A stretch of DNA of 64,000 nt from an uncultured Luminiphilus sp. (GCA_905182485.1 CAJJBO010000029.1:1-64000), one strand, 5' to 3'; positions 9,888 to 20,048 are shown, numbered from the stretch's first letter. Notes: generated by a model not told the origin, from the sequence alone. Numbers and translations are program-made.

Positions 9888-10244
9888 TCAAACGTTAAAT
9901 TGTTGCTGATAGTGATCAGCCGAAAATCCCACTATGACCTCGCTCCCCAGCTCAAGAACTGGGCGTTTTATCAAGGTCGGATGATCCAGTAATAATTGCT
10001 GCGCAGCACCACCCTCCAGCGCTTCCCGTGCTGAATCGCCAAGATTTCTCCACGTGGTACTGCGTCGGTTGACGAGTTGTTCTGCACCCACTTTTTCGAG
10101 CCACAGTGACACTTTAGATGGCGGCGGCAATTGCTCCCGGACGTCGACAAACTCGTAGGCAATCTGGTGTGCATCAAGCCATTTTCGCGTCTTGCGGATG
10201 GTGTCGCAGTTGGCGATGCCATAAATCGTTGGCGTTGTCGTCAT
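9888..10244 (-). CDS. yffB: ArsC/Spx-family thioredoxin-fold protein YffB
   Basis: A 118-residue ArsC-like protein starting MTTTPTIYGIANCDTIRKTR, with the single conserved Cys (residue 13) and the late LIKRPVLE segment of the family. YffB is linked to dapE in E. coli and to dapD in Pseudomonas, as here, but its reaction is not established; glutathione-dependent reductase activity has been suggested for the group. The open frame extends upstream to 10463, but that part is unlike the family, so the ATG at 10244 is chosen. The stop is 12 bp before the dapD start codon. Confidence 0.88.
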   Translation of the reverse strand: MTTTPTIYGIANCDTIRKTRKWLDAHQIAYEFVDVREQLPPPSKVSLWLEKVGAEQLVNRRSTTWRNLGDSAREALEGGAAQQLLLDHPTLIKRPVLELGSEVIVGFSADHYQQQFNV

Positions 10245-10356
10245 GGTGAAGGTCTTTGGTTTGGTGGGTGGGCGCTGAAAGCAGGCTATATCAATAACGC
10301 TTAGCAACCCGCGGCCGATGAAGGTTAGCAGAATCAGCGCAAAATGGCTTTTAGAT

Positions 10357-11010
10357 TCACGCTTTGTTACATCGCTTAGGGTGCTTTCTCGCTGGGTAGC
10401 AGGTGCGACAAATCTCGCAGACACGACCATCACAACCCCGCGCGGTGCAGTATTCCCGACCATAAAAAATAATTTGTAGATGCAATGCGTTCCAGCATTC
10501 TATCGGGAAGGCACGTTTGAGATCTCGTTCAGTCTCCACGACATTTCGACCCCGTGTGAGTCCCCAGCGCTGAGCGAGTCGGTGAATATGAGTGTCGACT
10601 GGAAAGGTGGGTAGACCGAATGCCTGTGCCATTACAACGCTGGCAGTTTTGTGACCCACACCGGGGAGCTGTTCAAGCGCTGCCATGTCAGCCGGCACCT
10701 CGCCGTCGTAGAGGTCGAGCAATATTTGGCTGAGGCGATGAATGGCTTTTGATTTTTGAGGGGAAAGCCCGCAAGGGCGGATGATCGCGCGGATGGCTTC
10801 TACCGACAATAAGATCATTCGATCGGGCGAGTTGGCTTGCTCGAATAGCGCGGGTGTCACTTGGTTCACTCGCTCGTCTGTGCATTGCGCGCTCAGTAAA
10901 ACAGCAATTAGCAGTGTGTAGGGATCCTGATGATCGAGAGGAACGGGTGTCTCAGGGTACAGTGATTGTAGTCGCTCACCGATGTACGAGATGCGCTCTG
11001 CTTTACTCAT
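10357..11010 (-). CDS. nth: Endonuclease III (base-excision DNA glycosylase/AP lyase)
   Basis: Nth removes oxidised pyrimidines and nicks abasic sites. The 217-residue product has the helix–hairpin–helix LPGVGHKTASVVMAQAFG with the catalytic Lys and then FPVDTHIHRLAQRWG with the catalytic Asp. The C-terminal iron–sulfur region has five cysteines spaced C-x4-C-x4-C-x2-C-x2-C (CTARGCDGRVCEICRTC) plus a Cys near the end, rather than the C-x6-C-x2-C-x5-C of the E. coli enzyme. The start is the ATG at 11010 (MSKAERISYIG). It follows dapC by 19 bp on the same strand. Confidence 0.93.
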   Translation of the reverse strand: MSKAERISYIGERLQSLYPETPVPLDHQDPYTLLIAVLLSAQCTDERVNQVTPALFEQANSPDRMILLSVEAIRAIIRPCGLSPQKSKAIHRLSQILLDLYDGEVPADMAALEQLPGVGHKTASVVMAQAFGLPTFPVDTHIHRLAQRWGLTRGRNVVETERDLKRAFPIECWNALHLQIIFYGREYCTARGCDGRVCEICRTCYPARKHPKRCNKA

Positions 11011-11029
11011 GTTTGCCACGATAACTGTG

Positions 11030-12221
11030 CTACCAACCTTGGCGTAGGCAGTCAGCAATGCGCTCTGCTGCTTCGACGCACTGCGACAGTTCTGCAACTA
11101 ACGCGATTCTGACACGCATGGCGCCCGGATTTCCTGTCGTTGTTTCGCGCGCCAGATAACTGCCCGGCAGCAGGCTAACGCCGGCTCTTTCATATACCGC
11201 CTGGGTAAAGTGTTCGTCATCAACCGGCGTTTTAGGCCATAGGTAAAAGCCCGCATCGGGTTTGGGTGTGGGTAGGACAGCAGACAGAATGGGTGAGACG
11301 GCCTCGAATTTTTGGCGATACCGCGCACGGTTGGCCGAGACATGCTCTTCGTCGGCCCATGCCCATTCACTGGCAATTTGATGGTGCAGTGGCATGGCAC
11401 AACCATGATAGGTTCGATAACGACGAAAATGCGCGATCCATTCTGGGTCGCCCGCGACAAAACCCGACCGTAGGCCGGGCAAATTGGAGCGCTTGGATAA
11501 ACTGTGGAAACACAGGCAATGTCGAAACTCAGTATTGCCCATGGCCGCGGCGGCTTCAGTAGCCCCGTGGGTGGAGCCGCTTCATCCGGGTAGATTTCGC
11601 TGTAGCATTCGTCACTGGCAATCAAAAAGTCGTGCTCGTGGGCCAGCGCGATCAGCCGTTTGTAATTGACGACTGGACATTACGGCTCCCCCCGGATTGC
11701 CAGGCGTACATAGGTACACGAGTTGGCAGTTTTGCCATTGCGCGGGCGTGACCAGATCAATATCTGGCAGGAAGCCGTTATGCTCATCGCAATTAAGCAA
11801 CAGTGGTTGCGATCCCGCGAGTAGCGCGGCGCCCTCATAAATTTGATAAAACGGATTAGGGCAGATGACGCCCCCCGCTTGACGAGTGCTGACCACCGCT
11901 TGCGCTAGCGCAAATAAACCCTCTCGGGTGCCGTTGAGTGGCAGAACGTGGTGCTCGGGATCAATCGATGGCAGCACAAAACGCTTTTCTAGCCACCTTG
12001 CGATGGCGACTCTCAGCTGTGCTCGACCTTGTGTCGCCGGATATTTGGCGACTAACTCCGCGTGCTCCTTCAAGAGCGCGAGGGCGCCATCGGGCGGCGG
12101 ATGCTGAGGGCTCTCCCATCGTCAGCGGGATGACGGGATCGAGAGCGGGTTTTGAATTGCGGAGTAGCTTCGCCAGTCGCTCAAACGGATACGGCTGGAG
12201 TAGCGTGAGCCCCGAGTTCAA
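11030..12221 (-). CDS. dapC: Succinyldiaminopimelate transaminase, frameshifted
   Basis: A PLP aminotransferase of the DapC branch (fold type I), making N-succinyl-LL-DAP. Fragments: 12221–~12100 (NSGLTLLQPYPFERLAKLL, PVIPLTMGEP), 12073–11612 (YPATQGRAQLRVAIARWL, LPLNGTREGLF, CPNPFYQIYEGAA, CTPGNPGG), a short piece over 11640–11560 (SDECYSEIYPDE), and 11542–11030 (FHSLSKRSNLPGLRSGF with the PLP lysine, then DAGFYLWP). At least three indels separate them. The start is a TTG at 12221 overlapping the glnD stop. glnD–dapC is the Pseudomonas order. When joined it is a full-length enzyme, so the breaks look like sequence errors. Confidence 0.88.
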
Positions 12222-14914
12222 ATGTCATGCTCGGAAGACGAAGTGTCGGGATCTTGCGTCAAACCATCTAGCTCGGCAATCAGATCATTTTTGAGTTGGT
12301 CTACTAAGGCTTCGTCGGTCAGTTGGCCACCGGTTTCATCGGCTAAGAAAAAGGTGTCTTCGACTCTCTCGCCCAGTGTCTGGATTTTTGCACCCTGTAT
12401 CGAAACCGCATAGCGGGATAGTACCGACCCCAACCTCACCATGAGTCCCGGTCGGTCTGCCGTGGTGACTTCCAGAATAGTCAATCCACCCAAATCGTCC
12501 TGTGAAAAATCGACCGTTGTGGGAATCGTAAATGCCCTGGCTGTTCTTGGAGTGCGTCGGGAGATCGTCCTTAAAGTGGCGTGATGTAGGCTATGCTGAA
12601 TCGCCTCTTTGATTTCGACAGCGCTGTCGAGGTGAGCATCGATGGTAGAGCCATCATTTTTTAGGACGAAGAAGGTATCCAGCGTACTGCCATCGGTATC
12701 GCTGTAGATGCGGGCATCATGAATGCTGTAGTCCAGTGACTCTAGTGCGGCGCAGATCCTGGCAAAGGTATCCGGTGCGTCAACCGTATGGACAAAAATT
12801 TGTGTCGCATTTGCAATGGGTGAATCGCTGGCCTGACGGACTAATATGAGTGCGCCACTTTGGACATCATGATCAGCGATGGCTTCGGTATGCCAAGCAA
12901 TGTCCTCCGGCCGCTCGCGCAAAAAGTAATCTTCTCCGCGTGTGGACCAAGCACTCAAGAGTTCCTCGGGCAGAAAGCCTCGGTATTCAAGTGCTTCGGT
13001 GGCCGCCTTTTTGGTGGCTTCGATGACTTGCTCTCGCCTCAATGGATTCTGCAATCCGCGCGACAACGCTCGACTCGTCTCTGTGTAGAGTTGACGCATC
13101 AAAGAGGAGCGCCACGCATTCCACAATTCGGGATTAGTGCCGGCAATGTCAGCCACGGTCAGCGTATAGAGGTAGTCTAATCGTTCCTGATCGGCCACCG
13201 TTTCGGCAAAGCGCTGAATCTCTTCAGGGTCGGATATATCTCGTTTTTGTGCAATTTGGCTCATCAGCAGGTGATTTTGCACGAGCCAAGTGACGAGGTC
13301 GGCATCTGAGGTTGACAACCCATGGCTCAGGCAAAAATAGGTCGCATCGACTGCGCCCAGTTCGGAGTGATCGCCCCCCCTGCCTTTGCCAATGTCATGA
13401 AATAATGCGGCGATGTAAAGCAGGCGAGGGTCGCGTAACCGGCGCGCAATGCGGGTCGAAACGGGGAAGCGATCGGTATAGTCCGCACGCATAAAGCGGC
13501 GCGTATTCGCAATGACCTCGGTGGTATGGGCATCCACCGTGTAGGCATGGAACAAATCAAACTGCATTTGGCCAATGATGCGACCAAACGCAGGCAGATA
13601 CCGGCCCAACACGCCATGGCGAGACATTCTCCGCAGCTGTTTCGTCATATTGTGAGGCACGCCCAATATCTCCAGAAACAGAGATCGATTGACTGCTGAG
13701 GCACGGAAATCTTCATTGATTAGGTGCGCGTCACGGCGCAACAGCCGCTGTGTATTCGGCTCGATGCGGTCGACCAATTGGTCATTGCCAATTAAAACGA
13801 ATAACCGCAGCAGATTACTGGGGTTTTGAGTGAATACCGCATCATGACGTGCTCGGATTCGACAGTCACTGACTTCAAAATCGCCGTCAATGATACGAAC
13901 CTCCGAGTCGGGCTCCTCGGATAATCGGTGCTCAAAGACTTCTATGAGCAGTTCATTGAGTTGACTGAGCGTTTTCATCCATCGGTAATACACCTGCATG
14001 AATTGCTCAACAGCCAGTTTGTCTCCGTCCACAACATCCCACAGCTCAGCCAATTGCTTTTGGTGATCGAACAGAAGCCGATCCTCGGCGCGGCCCGTCA
14101 TGCTGTGCAGTGCAAATCTGACTTGACTCAAAAACTCTTTGCCGTCTCTCAGCTGATCTAGCTCAGCGCGGTTCAAGAAGTCGGGTTGGTTAACGTCTTC
14201 CAGTCCTACATCAAAACACCGGAGCGTGATCCATTCGATGACCTGGAGGTCTCTCAAGCCACCGGGGGAGCGTTTGATGTTGGGCTCGAGTGCGTATTCC
14301 GTGTTGCTGTATTTGTCATGGCGCCGCTGCTGTTCCCCTAGCTTTCCCCGAATGAACTCGTTGGGGGACCACATATTGCCGGGGTCCGTGATGCGCTTCA
14401 GTGCGCTTTCGAGTGCGGAATCTCCGGCAATCAGTCGAGATTCCATCATGGTGGTGATGACAGTGAGATCCTCTCTAGCCAGCGTTGCGCAATCCTCAAG
14501 TGTCCTGACGCTGTGCCCGATTTGCAGTCCAATATCCCACAGCGTCGTAATAAAACCCTCGAGCTTGAGGGTGACCGCGTCGGTAGGAGTCGATCCTGTT
14601 AGGACCAGTATGTCGATGTCGGAGTGCGGAAAGAGCTCTCCGCGCCCATATCCGCCGACCGCAATCAAGGCAACGTCGGCAGGGTCGCCCACTTGCGCTT
14701 CCCACAAGTGGCTGAGCGCCGTATCGACCGCGCCACTGGCATCTCGTAGAAAGGGGGTAATGGGTTTGCTGGGGTGAAACGCCGCCGTCAGTGTCGCGCG
14801 GGTCGCACTTAAGTACTTGCGCGCTGCGGCAACTCGCCCCTCTTCGGGGAGGCGGCCCGTGGATAAGGTCGGAAGTTGATGATCTTGACTCGTTTCAGAA
14901 AGGTAACTGCTCAT
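12218..14914 (-). CDS. glnD: Bifunctional [protein-PII] uridylyltransferase/uridylyl-removing enzyme
   Basis: GlnD is the primary glutamine sensor: it uridylylates PII when glutamine is low and deuridylylates it when high. The 898-residue protein has the nucleotidyltransferase motif GGYGRGELFPHSDIDIL near residue 90, the HD phosphohydrolase motif LFHDIGKGRGGDHS near residue 515, and two C-terminal ACT domains (…VHTVDAPDTFARICAALE…, LEVTTADRPGLMVRLGSVL). Length matches E. coli GlnD (890). The start is placed at ATG 14914 (MSSYLSETSQ), overlapping the end of map by 20 bases, rather than further upstream. This is one of the longest uninterrupted genes in the window. Confidence 0.97.
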   Translation of the reverse strand: MSSYLSETSQDHQLPTLSTGRLPEEGRVAAARKYLSATRATLTAAFHPSKPITPFLRDASGAVDTALSHLWEAQVGDPADVALIAVGGYGRGELFPHSDIDILVLTGSTPTDAVTLKLEGFITTLWDIGLQIGHSVRTLEDCATLAREDLTVITTMMESRLIAGDSALESALKRITDPGNMWSPNEFIRGKLGEQQRRHDKYSNTEYALEPNIKRSPGGLRDLQVIEWITLRCFDVGLEDVNQPDFLNRAELDQLRDGKEFLSQVRFALHSMTGRAEDRLLFDHQKQLAELWDVVDGDKLAVEQFMQVYYRWMKTLSQLNELLIEVFEHRLSEEPDSEVRIIDGDFEVSDCRIRARHDAVFTQNPSNLLRLFVLIGNDQLVDRIEPNTQRLLRRDAHLINEDFRASAVNRSLFLEILGVPHNMTKQLRRMSRHGVLGRYLPAFGRIIGQMQFDLFHAYTVDAHTTEVIANTRRFMRADYTDRFPVSTRIARRLRDPRLLYIAALFHDIGKGRGGDHSELGAVDATYFCLSHGLSTSDADLVTWLVQNHLLMSQIAQKRDISDPEEIQRFAETVADQERLDYLYTLTVADIAGTNPELWNAWRSSLMRQLYTETSRALSRGLQNPLRREQVIEATKKAATEALEYRGFLPEELLSAWSTRGEDYFLRERPEDIAWHTEAIADHDVQSGALILVRQASDSPIANATQIFVHTVDAPDTFARICAALESLDYSIHDARIYSDTDGSTLDTFFVLKNDGSTIDAHLDSAVEIKEAIQHSLHHATLRTISRRTPRTARAFTIPTTVDFSQDDLGGLTILEVTTADRPGLMVRLGSVLSRYAVSIQGAKIQTLGERVEDTFFLADETGGQLTDEALVDQLKNDLIAELDGLTQDPDTSSSEHDI

Positions 14915-15677
14915 CCTGCCTCCGGGTGAAGACCTCGCAGCCTGCATCGGTGACCGCTATCGTATGTTCCCATTGGGCAGAAAGACGGCCGTCCCGGGTG
15001 GTCACGGTCCAACCGTCGTGTGTATTCAATTTGGTGTAGCGCTTTCCCGCATTGATCATCGGCTCTACCGTAAAGGTCATTCCAGACTCCAGCCGAAGGC
15101 CAGTTCCTGGCTTGCCGTAATGCAATACTTGCGGCTCCTCGTGGAACACTTGGCCGATCCCATGCCCGCAATATTCTCTCACGACAGAGTAGTAGTTGGA
15201 TTCGGCATGCTGCTGAATCACGTGCCCTAAATCGCCCAGTGCTGCGCCTGGCTTCACCAAGGCCAGCGCCTGATACAGGCATTCTTGCGTGGTGCGCATC
15301 AAGCGCTCTGCGTGGGGTGCCACATCGCCAACACCGAGCATGATGCTCGTATCACCATGCCAGCCATTTTTAATCACAGTGACGTCAATATTGATGATGT
15401 CGCCATTACGTAACTTTTTATTGTCGGAGGGAATGCCATGGCATATCACCTCGTTGACCGAGGTGCAAATCGACTTCGGAAAGCCCTTGTAATTCAGGGG
15501 CGCCGGTATGGCTTGCTGAACGTCAACAATATAGTCGTGGCAGATCTGATCAATTTCGCCGGTCGTCATGCCGGGTTGAACCTTGGGTGCAATCATTTCC
15601 AGCACTTCGGCTGCAAGGCGCCCGGCAACACGCATGCCGGCAAGCTCTGAATTGGTTTTTGGCTTTACAGCGTTCAT
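14895..15677 (-). CDS. map: Methionine aminopeptidase type I
   Basis: Removes the initiator methionine from nascent proteins. The 260-residue product has the type I metal ligands: Asp in IINIDVTVIKNGWHGDTS (both aspartates), His in GHGIGQVFHEEP, Glu in FTVEPMINAG, and Glu in WEHTIAVTDAG; CHGIPSD carries the conserved substrate His. Map is divergent from rpsB across 236 bp, the usual map/rpsB arrangement in gammaproteobacteria, and glnD overlaps its 3' end. Confidence 0.97.
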   Translation of the reverse strand: MNAVKPKTNSELAGMRVAGRLAAEVLEMIAPKVQPGMTTGEIDQICHDYIVDVQQAIPAPLNYKGFPKSICTSVNEVICHGIPSDNKKLRNGDIINIDVTVIKNGWHGDTSIMLGVGDVAPHAERLMRTTQECLYQALALVKPGAALGDLGHVIQQHAESNYYSVVREYCGHGIGQVFHEEPQVLHYGKPGTGLRLESGMTFTVEPMINAGKRYTKLNTHDGWTVTTRDGRLSAQWEHTIAVTDAGCEVFTRRQDEQLPF

Positions 15678-15747
15678 CTTGGAGGGTGGGAATCTAATTA
15701 AGGGCTCGAGCAGATTGTAACCGACTCTTGCCCTTGATGGGGGTCGC

Positions 15748-15776
15748 TTTAACTGTTGTCAGTCCTGTGGTATAAA
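15748..15776 (+). promoter_or_regulatory. Candidate rpsB promoter
   Basis: TTTAAC (15748–15753) and TATAAA (15771–15776) are separated by 17 bp in the map/rpsB intergenic region, a sigma-70-like pair with a good -10 and a weak -35. It would leave an rpsB leader of roughly 130 nt before the ATG at 15914, long enough for autogenous control by S2, which is known in gammaproteobacteria; I did not identify the leader structure. Confidence 0.4.
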
Positions 15777-15913
15777 ACGCGCCGCTGAGACATCCTCAGC
15801 GAGAGCCATAATGGCAAATAGCACGCCTTTTCTACATTGCGAACCCGGGTGCCGATGTTTCGGTTGGAGTCGTAAGAAAGGGCGGAAGAGTAACCCAAAC
15901 AGAGAGAATGATT

Positions 15914-16841
15914 ATGACGCAAGTGAGTATGCGTACTCGATAGCGGCGTTCACTTCGGGCACCAGACCCGATTTTGGAACCCCAAGATGGATCAGTATAT
16001 CTTTGGGGCCCGCAATAAAATCCACATTATTAACCTTGAGCACACTGTGCCAGCCTTTAACGAAGCATTAGAAATTTTGCGTGTTGAAGCAGCCAAAGGA
16101 AATCAAGGTGATGTTTGTCGGCACAAAAAGGGCTGCTGGAAAGATCATCGAGGAGCAGGCCCGCCGCTGTGGGATGCCCTTTGTCAGTCATCGGTGGTTG
16201 GGCGGCATGCTGACCAACTACAAGACCATCCGTTCCTCAGTCAAGCGCCTGCGAGAGTTAGAGGAGCAGGAGAGTGATGGCACTTTTGCAAAGCTGACGA
16301 AGAAAGAAGCGCTGATGCGGTCCCGCATGAAAGAAAAGTTGGAGCGTTCAATCGGCGGCATTAAAGAAATGACCGGATTGCCGGACGTGTTGTTCGTCGT
16401 CGATGTCGATCACGAGCGAATCGCAGTCACAGAGGCCAACAAGCTGGGCATCCCTGTGATCGGTATTGTCGATACCAACAGTAACCCAGACGGCGTCGAT
16501 TTTGTCATCCCCGGAAATGATGACGCGATCCGCGCCATTAAATTGTACGTTGCGGCAGTGGCAGATGCTGTCATTGCCGGCAAGGCGCAAGGCGGTGAGG
16601 TGGTTTCGACTGATGAGTTCGTTGAGGTCGCTGACGATGACGCCGCGGCGCCCGAGCAGTCGGCCGCGAGCGCCGAAGCGGCAGCAGTCACCTGACGCTT
16701 CCATGGCCCTGTCGTTGAGCAAGCGGCTAGCCGATGACCCCCGCTGCGGCGCCCGCTGAGCCAGCGGCTTCCGATGCCCCCGCTGCAGCACCCGTTGAGC
16801 CAGCGGCGCCTGACGCGGAGGCGGAAGCCCCCGCGACTTGA
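15914..16841 (+). CDS. rpsB: 30S ribosomal protein S2 with Ala/Pro-rich tail, frameshifted
   Basis: S2 opens with MTQVSMRT, then a frame change gives [19 protein letters not shown] and [14 protein letters not shown], then another change near 16080 gives the long body ([74 protein letters not shown]). The main frame stops at 16695, but the neighbouring frame continues with an Ala/Pro/Glu-rich tail ([14 protein letters not shown]…) ending at 16841. The tail is therefore probably part of the protein, after more indels between 16690 and 16740. S2 is essential, so these breaks must be errors in the sequence. Confidence 0.9.
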
Positions 16842-16854
16842 GTACCGAGTTGAG

Positions 16855-16866
16855 CCGAGCGCTCGG
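16855..16866 (+). terminator. Palindrome between rpsB and tsf (possible attenuator or processing site)
   Basis: CCGAGCGCTCGG is a perfect 12-bp palindrome 14 bp after the likely rpsB stop. A second weaker hairpin of GGGCC type follows at about 16881–16900. Neither has a long U-run, so full termination is unlikely; such elements between rpsB and tsf can set the S2/EF-Ts ratio or RNA processing. Structure is seen, function inferred. Confidence 0.35.
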
Positions 16867-16946
16867 TGGGTTGGAAAGGTGGGGGCCTCATTGTGGGCCC
16901 TCGTCAACAAACAAATGGCCGATAGGGCATGGATTGAGGTGATGAG

Positions 16947-17813
16947 ATGTCTGCTGCTCAGGTAAAGGAATTGCGCGAACGAACCGGACTGGGGCTGTTG
17001 GAGTGCAAAAAAGCGCTAGCCGAGGCGAGTGGCGATATCGAGGCAGCCATCGAGACGCTGCGCAAATCGAGCGGCATGAAAGCGGCCAAAAAAGCGGGTC
17101 GAACCGCGGCCGAAGGGATTGTCGCGATTCAATCGGCGCCAGATGGCAGTCTGGCGGCGATGGTTGAGGTCAACAGCGAGACTGATTTCGTCGCCAGAGA
17201 CGAGAACTTTCTCAATTTTGTGCAGACCGTGGTGCGCTACGGCGTTTGAGCAGCGTAGCAACGATGACATCGCGCTCCTGGCCGGTGCGGTGACATCGAA
17301 GAAGCGCGGCAGGCTCTGGTGCAAAAAATTGGCGAGAACATCAGTGTCCGCCGAGTTCGTCGTGCCACGAGGCCAGTGCCGGTGTAGTGGGTGGTTATGT
17401 TCATGGCAATAACCGCATTGCGGTCGTGGTGTCATTGAAAGGGGGCAGTGCCGAACTGGCCAAGGACGTCGCGATGCATGTTGCGGCGGTGAACCCCCAG
17501 GTGGTCTCGCCAGATCAAATGGCTGAGGACGTGGTCGCCAAGGAGCGGGAAATTTATGCCGCTCAGGCTCAGGAGTCAGGCAAGCCAGCCTGAGATTGTC
17601 GAGAAGATGATCGACGGGCGCATCCGCAAGTTCTTGTCAGAAAATAGCCTGACAGAACAAGCCTTTGTGAAAGATCCAGACACCACCGTGGGTAAGTTGG
17701 TCTCCGCAGCAGGAGCCGAGATTGTCGGGTTCAGCCGCTTTGAGGTCGGTGAGGGCATCGAGGTGGAGAAAGTGGACTTCGCCGCAGAGGTCGCTGCGCA
17801 GCTCGGTAATTGA
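16947..17813 (+). CDS. tsf: Translation elongation factor Ts, frameshifted
   Basis: EF-Ts recycles EF-Tu by GDP/GTP exchange. 16947–17249 gives the N-terminus ([20 protein letters not shown], then [13 protein letters not shown] with the TDFVA core). A damaged stretch over 17250–17390 (…[13 protein letters not shown]…, IGENISVRR) follows. 17387–17593 gives [33 protein letters not shown], and 17590–17813 the C-terminal part ([35 protein letters not shown]). Joined length is about 288 residues, normal for the family. It follows rpsB as usual. At least three indels, most likely errors. Confidence 0.92.
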
Positions 17814-17957
17814 GAGACCGTCTCACTGAGCTCGTGGCAGCGCTGTCAAGGCCGCTCCGAGAGAGTTGATAAGTATCACCAATGTTTGTGTGAAAAAGCA
17901 CGGGGTCTTCCGGTAGCATGTCAGTCTTGGGCTTGAGCCGGCGAGGAGAAGCACGAA

Positions 17958-18681
17958 ATGGCTGCGGACAAGCTGTATAAGCGTATTTTGCTTAAACTTG
18001 AGTGGCGAAGCACTCACGGGTCAGGAAGCTTATGGCATCGACCCCAAGGTGCTCGACCAGCTGGCGCTCGAGATTGGTCAACTAGTTGGTATCGGCGTCC
18101 AGATTGGCTTGGTGGTGGGCGGCGGTAACCTGTTCCGCGGCGCCGCGCTCAATGCCGCAGGCCTCGATCGCGTGACCGGTGACCACATGGGGATGCTTGC
18201 CACCGTCATGAATGCCTTGGCGCTGCGCGATGCGCTGGAAAGATCCAATATTGCCACCCAGGCCATGTCTTCTATCCCGATGAGTGGCGTTGTCGAGCAT
18301 TATGATCGACGGAAAGCACTGCGCGCCCTGTCCAACGGAGACGTGGTGATTTTCGCTGCCGGCACCGGTAACCCGCTCTTTACCACCGACTCCTCCGCCT
18401 GCCTCCGCGGCATTGAGGTCAAAGCCGACATTGTCCTGAAAGCCACCAAAGTGGACGGCGTTTACAGCGCTGACCCGGTCTCGGACCCCACGGCTGAAAA
18501 GTATGATGTCCTGACCTACGACGAGGTGCTGGATAAGAAATTGGGAGTGATGGATCTGACGGCGATCTGTCTAGTGCGAGATCATGGGATGCCTGTCAGA
18601 GTATTCGATATGGCTCAAAAAGGGGCGCTGCTGAGTATAGTGAGAGGTGGCGATGAAGGGACCCTTATTCAGGGTGAATGA
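17958..18681 (+). CDS. pyrH: Uridylate kinase, one frameshift
   Basis: PyrH phosphorylates UMP to UDP, the essential hexameric bacterial enzyme. The ATG at 17958 follows a GAGGAG (17943–17948) and gives [14 protein letters not shown]. One extra base near 17999 shifts the frame, and the following frame gives [57 protein letters not shown] and the closing residues. All kinase motifs of the amino-acid-kinase fold are present. It lies in the conserved tsf–pyrH–frr–uppS order. Confidence 0.94.
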
Positions 18682-18710
18682 GTCCCGGTAGCGAAGCGAG
18701 ATAGTCACAA

Positions 18711-19268
18711 ATGATTGAAGACATCAAGCAAGAAGCCGATGACCGAATGGGGAAGGCGCTAGAAGCCCTTTCCCATAACTTTAACAAGATAAGGACAGGA
18801 CGCGCTCATCCGAGTTTGCTGGATAGCATTCGGGTTGAGTACTACGGGGCAGCGACCCCCCTGAATCAGCTGGCAAATATTAATATCGAGGACGCTCGGA
18901 CATTGAGCGTGGTGGCTTTTGATAAATCGATTACCCCAGATATCGAGCGGGCGATTATGAAGTCGGACTTGGGTTTGAACCCCTCGACTGCTGGCGAAGT
19001 CATGCGAATACCGATGCCGATACTCACAGAAGAGACGAGAAAGGGCTACACCAAACAATCAAGAGCCGAGGCCGAATCGGCAAGGGTGTCTGTGCGCAAT
19101 GCTCGACGCGACGCACTCGCGATGTTGAAGGAGCTGCTGAAGGAGAAAGACATCTCAGAAGATGAGGAGCGTCGAGGACACGATGTCATCCAAAAATTAA
19201 CCGATGACTATGTCGCCAAAGTAGAAACGGCGCTCACTCAAAAAGAAACGGATTTGATGGCGATTTAA
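18711..19268 (+). CDS. frr: Ribosome recycling factor
   Basis: RRF splits post-termination ribosomes together with EF-G. The 185-residue protein shows the family pattern: [20 protein letters not shown], then [45 protein letters not shown], and [18 protein letters not shown]. Length equals that of E. coli RRF. It sits 29 bp after pyrH in the conserved order. Confidence 0.98.
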   Translation: MIEDIKQEADDRMGKALEALSHNFNKIRTGRAHPSLLDSIRVEYYGAATPLNQLANINIEDARTLSVVAFDKSITPDIERAIMKSDLGLNPSTAGEVMRIPMPILTEETRKGYTKQSRAEAESARVSVRNARRDALAMLKELLKEKDISEDEERRGHDVIQKLTDDYVAKVETALTQKETDLMAI

Positions 19269-19286
19269 CGATCGCTGAGACCGACA

Positions 19287-20027
19287 TTGAAAGCGTCAGA
19301 GATACAGCTTCGATCCACGCCCAGGCACCTTGCGATTATTATGGATGGTAATAACCGTTGGGCGCGACGTGAGGGGTTGTTCGGCGTGGCAGGGCACCGA
19401 GCGGGTGCCGAAGTCGTGCGCGATATTGTCTCGGCTTGCGAATCGCGTGACATCCACTATCTCACCCTCTTTGTCTTTTCCAGTGAAAATTGGGGCCGTC
19501 CGCTACCAGAAGTGAGAGGGCTGCTCGCACTCTTGTCTCGCTATCTGCGCAGCGAGGTGGCAAAGCTGGTGTCTGATGGTGTTCGGTTGAGGGTGATTGG
19601 CCGACGAGATCGTTTTAGTCCGGGCTTACAAAGACTGATCGCGAAAGCAGAGGCGCAAACACAGGCGGGCGATCGCGCGGTGCTGACCTTGGCGCTCGAT
19701 TACGGCGGGCGTTGGGACGTGACCGATGTGGTTCGATCGATTGCTCGCGATGTGGCTGACGGGCAAGTTGCCCCAGAAGACATCAATGAGGATCTGATCT
19801 CAAAACGACTGAGCACATCCGGTATCCCTGATCCTGACCTTTGTATTCGCACTGCGGGCGAAGCGCGTATATCGAACTTTTTGCTGTGGCAATTGGCCTA
19901 TGCGGAGTTTTGGTTTACTGAAGTGTTGTGGCCCGACTTTGATGAGGCAGTATTAGACCTTGCTTTGGCCGCTTATGCGGTAAGAGAGCGCCGTTTCGGT
20001 GTTCGCCCTTTGTTGCACCGTTACTGA
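19287..20027 (+). CDS. uppS: Undecaprenyl diphosphate synthase (cis-prenyltransferase)
   Basis: Makes the C55 lipid carrier used for peptidoglycan and O-antigen precursors. The 246-residue product begins at a TTG, and has IIMDGNNRWARREG with the catalytic Asp20, GHRAGAEVVRDIV, TLFVFSSENWGRP and the late DLCIRTAGEARISNFLLWQ and EFWFT/LWPDF motifs. 18 bp after frr. Confidence 0.97.
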   Translation: MKASEIQLRSTPRHLAIIMDGNNRWARREGLFGVAGHRAGAEVVRDIVSACESRDIHYLTLFVFSSENWGRPLPEVRGLLALLSRYLRSEVAKLVSDGVRLRVIGRRDRFSPGLQRLIAKAEAQTQAGDRAVLTLALDYGGRWDVTDVVRSIARDVADGQVAPEDINEDLISKRLSTSGIPDPDLCIRTAGEARISNFLLWQLAYAEFWFTEVLWPDFDEAVLDLALAAYAVRERRFGVRPLLHRY

Positions 20028-20048
20028 GTTAACTGGAGGAGCGGCAAT

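Noticed and set aside
15811-16071. Small protein in the rpsB leader
   Set aside because: Its second half reads through rpsB in the wrong frame; the leader is better seen as untranslated RNA.
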